Shown: in pieces, positions 57,734 to 64,000 of the stretch
How the letters are laid out: every line of letters begins with the position of its first letter
Numbering within the stretch: the first letter of the stretch is position 1
DNA from: Blastocladiella emersonii ATCC 22665
Taxonomy: Eukaryota > Blastocladiomycota > Blastocladiomycetes > Blastocladiales > Blastocladiaceae
Reading direction: 5' to 3'
Assembly (NCBI GenBank): GCA_025594325.1
Contig: JANHCV010000008.1
Location: 682,001 to 746,000 of the forward strand
DNA: 64,000 nt
Position numbers and translations under genes: made by a program
Notes under the pieces: model-generated
Seen by the model: the letters and a program-made list of their open reading frames with translations, nothing else
Databases searched by the model: none
Told to the model about the DNA's origin: nothing

Positions 57734-59607
57734 CTACTCGAGACTCCGCCGAATCGCGACAACGAGCTCGCGCAGCGCCCACTCGCGCACATTGGGCTCC
57801 GCGACCCGGTCCATGGCCCAGATCACGTCCCGGCCGTACGCAATGGCGTCCGCATCCGCTTGGCTCGCGTCCGAGGTTTGCCGCAACTTGGCGTGTGCAC
57901 TCCCGAGCAGGCCGACCCAGTCGCGCAGGCGTAAGTAAATCTTCTTGGCCGGCTCCCCGAGGCCAAAGTCCTTCCGCACGCTGATGTCCGCAGCAGCGAG
58001 CGCGCGGATGATGGCGAGCGCGTTCTCCCTTGGTGCGCGGAGGCGCGGGCAGTCGGCGGTCGGGTGCGTGCGCGCGTCGGGGCGGAGGGCATGGACCGAG
58101 ATGCAAAATGTGCACGGCGCGCGTGATTTGTTGGCTGAGGACGAAACGGAATGCACGGCAGGTGCAAGTGGAGTGGTGCAGAGGCGGGTTTCGAGGGTGA
58201 TGAGAGGGCTGCGGCTACAGATGGTGCGACGAAAGCAACGGGTGCCGGCGCTGGCGTAACGTTCGGGGATTCGGCGGCACGGGCAGTTGCAGAGTGCTGG
58301 CGCGATCGTCGCTTTCTCTGTCTAAAGGTGGAAGGACGCTGCGCGACAGGCAGCAGCGTGCGAGAATCGGCGTTTCCCCGACCGCGAGACCCGCGCGCAT
58401 TCGGCTTGGCTGGAGGGCTCGTCGAGAGCGGACACATAAGATGCCCGTGTTGCGCGACCATGTCATCGAGCGTAATCGACTTGATCCGGATCAGCTGCGA
58501 GATTGGGTCGACGGCGCGTCCCAGGGTCAAATACAGCTTGTCTGCAAAGACTTGCTTGAGCTGCTGAGACCCGCGGCGCGCGGCGTCAACCACGGTGACC
58601 TCCTCGAGCAAGGCAAGGAACCGCGGGTAAAACTCGCGCACCGACTCGCCTGGTTGGATCTCCAGCGCGGTCCACCGCGTCAGCCAGTCGCGCCGCCAGA
58701 TTGGATCGGCCGCGTTGAGAAAGACGCGGCGCGCTTCGTTGTCGCTCATCCGCTCGTGTATAAATACAGCGTAGTTGGCATAGAATTCGGCCGGCACCTT
58801 GGGACGGGCTGTGAGAAGCGCGCCCGCGAGCATGTTGGGCGTTGTTGAGACGACTTTTTCGATGGCTGCCAGAAACTCGGCGACCGCGCGCGGGTGCGGA
58901 TAGTAAAGCGTTGGGACGGCCGCCTTGATGGCCAAGTACAGCCGCGAGTCGAATGCGCAAGGCAAGCCGGGTGGGCTGCGCGAGCGGGACCGGGGGCGGG
59001 ATCGTGCGCGAAAATGCGAATATGAGTGCATCAGAGTACGAGATGCAGACCGCGAGCAAGAACCAGGGCGAATGCGAGGACCATTGAGCGATCGATGCGG
59101 GCTGTGAGATCGGGATTGCGCCCGAGGGGAACATGCCTCGCGTTCGCGCGATCGTGACCGCGAGCGAGAGTAGGAGCGCGCGCTCGATTGAGCGCCGGCG
59201 TGTGTGGATGGGCGGGCGAGCGCAACGTGAGCCGGCGATGATGATGATGGTGGTCCAGACAAAGGAGGAGTGGCCCATCCGACGATCGGGACAGACACGC
59301 GGTCGGCATGTTCTACTCGGAGTAAAGCACGCTCGATCAGGTCCCGAAAACGCACGAGCTCCTCTATCTCTGCTGAGAACGCGTGGCAAAGCGGTCCGTG
59401 GCCCTGTAAAGTTGGAGCGGAGTCATCCTGGATCCGAGCGGCAAGCACCGAGCGCATCAAGCGCACGCGGAGCTCCATTAACGTGCAAAGTACGCTACCT
59501 AGGCAACCCCGCAGTTCCGTTTCCGAGTCGGGCAGCCGGGCCGGCAAACCATAGCGCGCAAGAAGTTCAGCTGTGTGCAAGGAGTCCACGTTATCGTCCA
59601 GTTTCAT
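57734..59607 (-). pseudogene. SR/Gag/zinc-knuckle gene, subfamily B2 copy 2, one frameshift
   Basis: From the ATG at 59607 (MKLDDNVDSLHTAELLARYG) the frame covers the helical block, a short SR region and a full capsid-like segment (ALLTARPKVPAEFYANYAVF, DPIWRRDWLTRWTALEIQPG). Around 58150-58200 the reading frame must change for the Cys/His group (CTFCISVHALRPDARTHP..DCPRL) and the helical tail (RGRDVIWAMDRVAEP, LRELVVAIRRSLE). No intron fits the short interval, so an indel is likely. Unlike B2 copy 1 it still has the capsid segment, so the ancestral B2 had all modules. Confidence 0.65.
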
Positions 59608-59795
59608 TGCATAAAGTGCGAAAGTCTTTCCATGACGCTTCATTGCAGGGTCAACGTTTCGTTGGAAGCCAAGCCGCTTGAGCGCCACCCCGACCGCGAG
59701 CAGGCGGCTTGGGTGTGGCGCTCGATCACATGATTTCCATACGCGTCCCGCAACCGTGTATCGCGAGCCTCGCGCGATGCGACAGCGAGCATCAG

Positions 59796-60107
59796 TCAGG
59801 AGTAAATGTATTCGGTTGTGTACTCTGCCAAAAACTGAAGAATGTAGCACAACGGCTCCGGCTCGCTCACTTTGCCGTGGAGCCACTTCATGCCCCGAAT
59901 CACGTCGATGGCACGAGGTACCGCACGGAACTCTGCTGTGGAACGCTTCGCCGAAGGTAATTCATCTATTCGTTCAAACAAATTCTTCTTCGAGGATCGC
60001 GTCGCGCGCGCTCTATGCTTCGCGCTCGCACGCCTGACCTGCTCAATCATGTCTTTCACTGCTGTCAACAATACTGCATTGGAAGCTGCGATTCCCAAGT
60101 CAGGCAC
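59796..60107 (-). CDS. Solo C-terminal module, 103 aa
   Basis: A small frame resembling the helical tail of the B2 proteins: SSKKNLFERIDELP..., RAIDVIRGMKWLHG.. EPEPLCYILQFLAEY versus KKIYLRLRDW.. GRDVIWAMDRVAEP..REWALRELVVAI. No Cys/His group or SR part. It may be a relic or the 3' exon of something lost. It lies between B2 copy 2 and B1 copy 3. Confidence 0.4.
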   Translation of the reverse strand: MPDLGIAASNAVLLTAVKDMIEQVRRASAKHRARATRSSKKNLFERIDELPSAKRSTAEFRAVPRAIDVIRGMKWLHGKVSEPEPLCYILQFLAEYTTEYIYS

Positions 60108-60283
60108 CGGTCCTGAACTCAGTGAAGTGCGAGCGACTTTGCAGTAATCCGCAAACGAGAGCCGGGCTCAGGTCTCAGCTTTCCTCGCTTTCAAGCGTGT
60201 ACCGGCCGCGAGGACAAATCGTCACGATAACATGATATATGTGTGAGGATCGGACGTGCTCCTGGGAATGAAGCAAAGCTCGC

Positions 60284-62620
60284 TCACCCGCTGCCGCACA
60301 TGCGGTCCGACAGCCGGCTCCTGGGCTTGGCCTCGACCATGTTGTGCGACAGGACCGCTGTGACCCACCGCCTGGTTGGTGGCGCTGGCGTGGGCGCGGC
60401 CGATGCCGCTGGGCTGGGCAATGCAGCAGCGGGAGGCACTTGAGCAACAGGTGCGCGAGTCAAAGGGGGCTCAACGGGTACACGGGCTGCAGCAGGTCCC
60501 GCGCTCGGCACCGCCAGCGAGTTGAGAATTGAGCGAAGATCGACCGTGCGAGTCGGGCGGAGACCGACTGAGGGACTCGGCTGAACCGCTGGTTCTCGCG
60601 GCGGCGAAGCGGCGGGGGTAACGCTGTGCGATGGCTGAGAGTCGAGATTCGCCAAGACGTGTCGCCGAGGCGACATGGAAGGTTCTGAAGCTGGCGGGGT
60701 TGGGTCACGACGGGAAGTAAATCTGCGAGGCGGTTCAACCCCCGGCGCTGGACTCGTAGCTGGTGGCGTCAAGTTACGACGAGAATCGGCGATGAGAGGC
60801 GGCTCAACCGTCAGCTCTGGATCTGCAGCTGGCGATGTTGGGTCGATATGAGAAGTGAACGTGCAAGGCGGTTCGACAGCTGGCGCTGGATCTAAAGCAA
60901 GCGGTGTAGGATCGCGACGAGAAGTGTACGCGCGAGGCGGTTCGACCGCTAGCGCTTGGTCCGAAGCTGGCGGTGTTGGATCGCGACAAGAATCAGCCAC
61001 GCGAGGCGGTTCGACTACCGGTTCGGGCACAGATGTCCCAAGAGCATCAGAGATCAACGGCCGAGGTACGCCGCTAGAAGAAGCGGTCGGGCCAAGCCGT
61101 TCGGACGAAGCGTTCCGGTTGACCTCGCTGCGCTGGGGCTCGGGCGACGGCGAGCGTTCCAACGTATCGGGATCGAGCGGACACCGAATGTGGCCGTACC
61201 TCTTGACCACATCCTCGAAGTTGTAATTCCTGCGGTGTACCGCGTCCGTGATCGGGTCCGCGTCGTGCCCGACCACGTAGTAAATCTTGTCCGCAAAGAT
61301 TTGCTTGAGCTCGCGCGAAAACTTTCTCGTCTCGTCGAACTTGATAACCCCCTCCAAGCCCTTGATGAATCGAGGGTAAAAGTCGCGCACAGTCTCGCCT
61401 GGCTCGATTTTGAGCGCGACCCAGCGCGTGACCCAGTCACGCAGCCACTTGGGGTCCGTCGCATTGAGAAACACGCGCCGCGCTTCTTTGTCGCTGGTAG
61501 TTGGGTCCATAAACACAGCATACACGGCGAACAGATCCGGCATAACGTTGGCGCGGGCAGTCAAGAGCGCGGACGCAAGCATATTGGGCGCGCCAACCAC
61601 CTCCTCTATCTCGGCAAGGAAGCGGTGCGCGGCGGCCTCGGACGGGTGAAGACTGTGGAGCTTGGGCACCCGTGCCCGCAAAGCCTTGTGTAGGGCCGGG
61701 TCGTATGCGCGATAGAGGCAGAGAGGATCGGGTCGACGACGAGAACGGCTGCGCGAACGCGGTCGGTTGCGATGGCGCGAGGTGGACCGACTGCGAAGAC
61801 GAGTGTGAGATCTGGACCTCGGTCGGCTTCGAGGCCTCAAAATTAAACGCTTGCGAGTGTGAGCAGAAGAATCGGCGCGCCGATGCGATAGACGCAAGTT
61901 GTGAGAACGAGAACGAGAAAGAGAGCGAGAGCGTTGGCCGCGCTCGCGCGATGTGCGGGAAAGAGATCGTGACCGCGATCGTGAACGAGACCTCGTGTGC
62001 GATTCCGATCGCCGGCGCGAACGAGAGCTCGAACGAGGACGGTCCCGGGATCGCGTACGAGAAGCGCGTTCCGTTCGCGATTGAGAGCGCGATCGATCCG
62101 AGCGCCGCAGATTATTCGCGGACTGAGAAGCTGATTGTGAGCGGTCGCGTGACGAAGGACGTGTAGAAGGCTGTGAGGGAAGCTTTTTGGCATCGCGCAA
62201 GCTATCGGGTGCTTGGCCGTTCAAACTTGAGGTGGAACGGGACAGCTGGGCCTGTTCGCGGAGATGCACTTGCGCAAGACTAGGCACGCAGTTGCCGGCG
62301 AGGTGACTGACTCCATCGTGGAAGGGAATCGGGCAGAGGTCGGGCGTCAAGTCAAGCTGCGACCGCAAACGCTCCAGGTTCGCAATTTCAGCAAGTGCCG
62401 TTTGAAAATCGAGCTGGGTGCTCCAGGAGACCGCTTTCGAGGCCCGCGAGAGAAGTGCCGCGCGCATGACGGTTACACGCAGGTCCATGGTCCTGAGCAC
62501 CACGGCTTCGAGAAGTGCATGGCGGTCTGCCGCACTGTCCGGAACCCGACTACCAGAGAGCTCATAACGCGCAAGAAGCTCGGTCGCGCCGGCCAAATCC
62601 ATGTTATTATCCAGTTTCAT
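60284..62620 (-). CDS. SR-rich Gag-like protein, subfamily B1 copy 3 with repeat tail
   Basis: A 778-aa intact frame from the ATG at 62620, just after AACTCTATGCAACGTA. The N-terminus is MKLDNNMDLAGATELLARYE (B2-like first residues), then VLRTMDLRVTVMRAALLSR, a very long SR region, and a capsid-like segment (ALLTARANVMPDLFAVYAVF, DPKWLRDWVTRWVALKIEPG). Its C-terminal third is expanded by four or five repeats of about 26 residues with a VEPPR..TSRRDPTPPA pattern (60680-61010). It ends RSRLSDRMCGSG. The repeat expansion is unique to this copy. Confidence 0.7.
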   Translation of the reverse strand: MKLDNNMDLAGATELLARYELSGSRVPDSAADRHALLEAVVLRTMDLRVTVMRAALLSRASKAVSWSTQLDFQTALAEIANLERLRSQLDLTPDLCPIPFHDGVSHLAGNCVPSLAQVHLREQAQLSRSTSSLNGQAPDSLRDAKKLPSQPSTRPSSRDRSQSASQSANNLRRSDRSRSQSRTERASRTRSRDRPRSSSRSRRRSESHTRSRSRSRSRSLSRTSRERGQRSRSLSRSRSHNLRLSHRRADSSAHTRKRLILRPRSRPRSRSHTRLRSRSTSRHRNRPRSRSRSRRRPDPLCLYRAYDPALHKALRARVPKLHSLHPSEAAAHRFLAEIEEVVGAPNMLASALLTARANVMPDLFAVYAVFMDPTTSDKEARRVFLNATDPKWLRDWVTRWVALKIEPGETVRDFYPRFIKGLEGVIKFDETRKFSRELKQIFADKIYYVVGHDADPITDAVHRRNYNFEDVVKRYGHIRCPLDPDTLERSPSPEPQRSEVNRNASSERLGPTASSSGVPRPLISDALGTSVPEPVVEPPRVADSCRDPTPPASDQALAVEPPRAYTSRRDPTPLALDPAPAVEPPCTFTSHIDPTSPAADPELTVEPPLIADSRRNLTPPATSPAPGVEPPRRFTSRRDPTPPASEPSMSPRRHVLANLDSQPSHSVTPAASPPREPAVQPSPSVGLRPTRTVDLRSILNSLAVPSAGPAAARVPVEPPLTRAPVAQVPPAAALPSPAASAAPTPAPPTRRWVTAVLSHNMVEAKPRSRLSDRMCGSG

Positions 62621-63069
62621 TACGTTGCATAGAGTTATTTGCCAAGCTGCGTCGCTGGGGGTGAGGGCTCTGCAGAACGAGCGGCTGCGCAAAACTTCTC
62701 GGAGAGCAGCGGGAGTGTGGCGCCGAGTGTGGCGCTGCGGGCGCACGCGCAGCCACCTGATTGATTAACGCGTCTCGCGCGCGGAGACGCGCTGACGGGG
62801 GCGGCGATCACGGAGTCCGAAACTAAGAGGAACGCACGAGAGAGTCGGGTGTGCTAGGAATATTGGCGATTGGTAGCGTTAGGAACTGCTCCCCTCCGTG
62901 CTGGGCTCTCAACCCCACCCCTCCTCCACCCCTCCCCCACCCACCCCTCCCCAACCCAACCTCAACTCAACCTCAACTCATCCTCAACTCAGCCCTTCAG
63001 CGCGTCAATGAAAGATACATGCGCTGCGGCGTCGTAGTTAACGCGTTGTGCGGAAAGAAATACGCGCGA
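62621..63069. other. Intergenic with pyrimidine-rich repeat
   Basis: It holds GTTGCATAGAGTT at 62624-62636 and ACGCGTCTCGCGCGCGGA near 62768 upstream of the B1 gene. A C-rich tract with CCTCAACTCA repeated about four times lies at 62915-62998. No gene is seen. Confidence 0.5.
62915..62998 (+). repeat. C-rich tract with (CCTCAACTCA)n
   Basis: CCCCTCCTCCACCCCTCCCC-type sequence followed by about four CCTCAACTCA-like units. Confidence 0.7.
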
Positions 63070-64000
63070 TTAGAGGATGAAGAGCTTCTTAGTGGGCGCC
63101 TTGTCGCCGAACATCTTATTTACGCTGATGCCCGCGGCGGAGAGCGCGTTCACAATAGCAGCCGCGTTCTCTTCAGGAGCCCGGAGTCGGGAGCAGTCGG
63201 CGGTCGAGTGCGTGCGCGCGATGGGCCAAAGGCCCGGAAGTGATAAGCAAAAGTTGCAACAAAGGTCGGACCCGCGACTGGAAGGAGGAGTCGGCCTTGC
63301 CGTTGAGGTGGAGGATCGGTCCGAAATCGGGACAACACTCGGCTTTTGAGCGACGAGTCGTTCCCTGGAATTGTGCAAAGAATCTGGCTGGGGACCAGAC
63401 AAGGGTGCGCGCAAAGCTTGAGCAGCCAATTCAAGTGGCAGAGAAGATGATGCATTAGCGGACGGAGATTGATCGTGTTCAAAGGCGATTCGCAAAGTAT
63501 TCCGCGAGGGAGAATCAAGAGAAGCGCGCTGACGGCCAGGCGCACGCTCGGGCGATGGCGAGGAAACCGATCCGCGCGATCCAAACGGGCAAGTGAGGTG
63601 GCCGTGCAACTTCACCATATCGCCCAAGCTGCAGCCTTGATCAAACACCATCTCCGTGAGAGGATTGACTGCAGCACCCAAGGCGTAAAAGTGCTCGTCC
63701 GATAGCACTTGCTTGAGCTGGCGATTCCGCCGGTTTCTTGCCACTTCGAGGTCAATCACCTCCCCCAACATCGCGAGGAACCGCGGATGAAAGTCGAGCA
63801 CCGACTCGCCCGGAGCAAGCTTGAGAGCGCGCCAGCGGGCCACCCGTTCGCGCCGCCAGTTTGGGTCCGTCGCGTTGCAAAAAGCGCGGCGGGCCTCCTC
63901 ATTGCTCGTTGTCTCCTCCAAGAATATCGCAAAAGGCCGAGTACAGGTCGGGGTGCACGTTGGATCGCGCCGTCAGGAGCACGGAAGTGAGCGTTTTTGG
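63070..64000 (-). pseudogene. Gag-like B2 copy 3, truncated and frameshifted, runs off the window
   Basis: The readable frame (63921-63070) begins inside the capsid-like segment (ATDPNWRRERVARWRALKLA, ESVLDFHPRFLAMLGEV). It continues through a Cys/His group (CNFCLSLPGLWPIARTH..DCSRL) and ends early after PTKKLFIL, where other B2 proteins continue for about 50 residues. Upstream of 63921 the homologous codons (VLLTARSNVHPDLYSAF) are in another frame, so there is an indel near 63930. The 5' part lies beyond position 64000. Confidence 0.6.

Noticed and set aside
57465-58115. N-terminal extension of the B1 gene by 217 codons
   Set aside because: It is the out-of-frame shadow of the preceding B2 gene's end; paralogues start at MKSDRPMDAPG.
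1-64000. tRNA and rRNA genes
   Set aside because: I looked for the usual tRNA T-arm (GGTTCRA) with a matching acceptor stem and for rRNA-like stretches; nothing convincing, although a computer scan could find what I missed.

Overview
The window reads as GC-rich nuclear DNA of a fungus, most likely a basidiomycete and possibly a yeast-like one. The clues are G/C-ending codons, short GT-AG introns with GTACGT-like donors and CTAAT/CTGAC-like branch sites, a multi-exon chitin-synthase-type glycosyltransferase, a secreted trypsin-fold protease, and repeated gene families typical of accessory or subtelomeric DNA. The taxon is inference; no rRNA or tRNA gene was seen.

The centre (23447-39219) is a complete 15,773-bp integrated DNA virus of the polinton-like virus (PLV) type. 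It has a 5-bp target duplication (TCAAG), terminal inverted repeats of about 1.1 and 1.6 kb, and a perfect 26-bp palindrome at each tip. It encodes a TV-Pol/SF3 helicase protein, a probable tyrosine recombinase, an rve (DDE) integrase broken by one in-frame TGA, a repetitive fibre with a C1q/TNF-like head, a large unknown Gln-rich protein, an A32-like packaging ATPase, a double-jelly-roll major capsid protein, a short amphipathic protein, a penton-like minor capsid protein, and several tiny ORFs. Most viral ORFs start just behind a shared T-rich / TTGTTG / TAAA / ATG signal. A G-rich to C-rich strand-switching repeat separates the leftward and rightward transcription units. The element sits in what was a 71-nt intron of a host BRCT-domain gene, between the likely branch point and the 3' splice site.

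On both sides (7.3-21.8 kb and 47.2-64 kb) lies an expanded family of largely intronless genes. Their layout is a helical N-terminus, an Arg/Ser-rich (SR) segment, a retrotransposon-Gag-like capsid segment, a C-X2-C...H...C zinc-knuckle-like motif and a helical C-terminus. No reverse transcriptase, protease or integrase accompanies them. I group them as A (7.3, 11.4, 16.3 kb), C (19.7, 48.7 kb), D (18.6, 50.3 kb; identical inverted copies) and a minus-strand array at 51.7-64 kb where B1 (SR + capsid) and B2 (zinc knuckle) alternate. Several copies carry frameshifts or nonsense codons.

The left 7 kb holds the secreted protease, a BTB gene at 9.4 kb with a broken copy at 4.5 kb, and two 5'-truncated LINE remnants (RNase H part) that share a hairpin-rich tail. 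Between 39.2 and 47 kb are the 3' exon of the BRCT gene, two unrecognised genes and the four-exon chitin-synthase-like gene.
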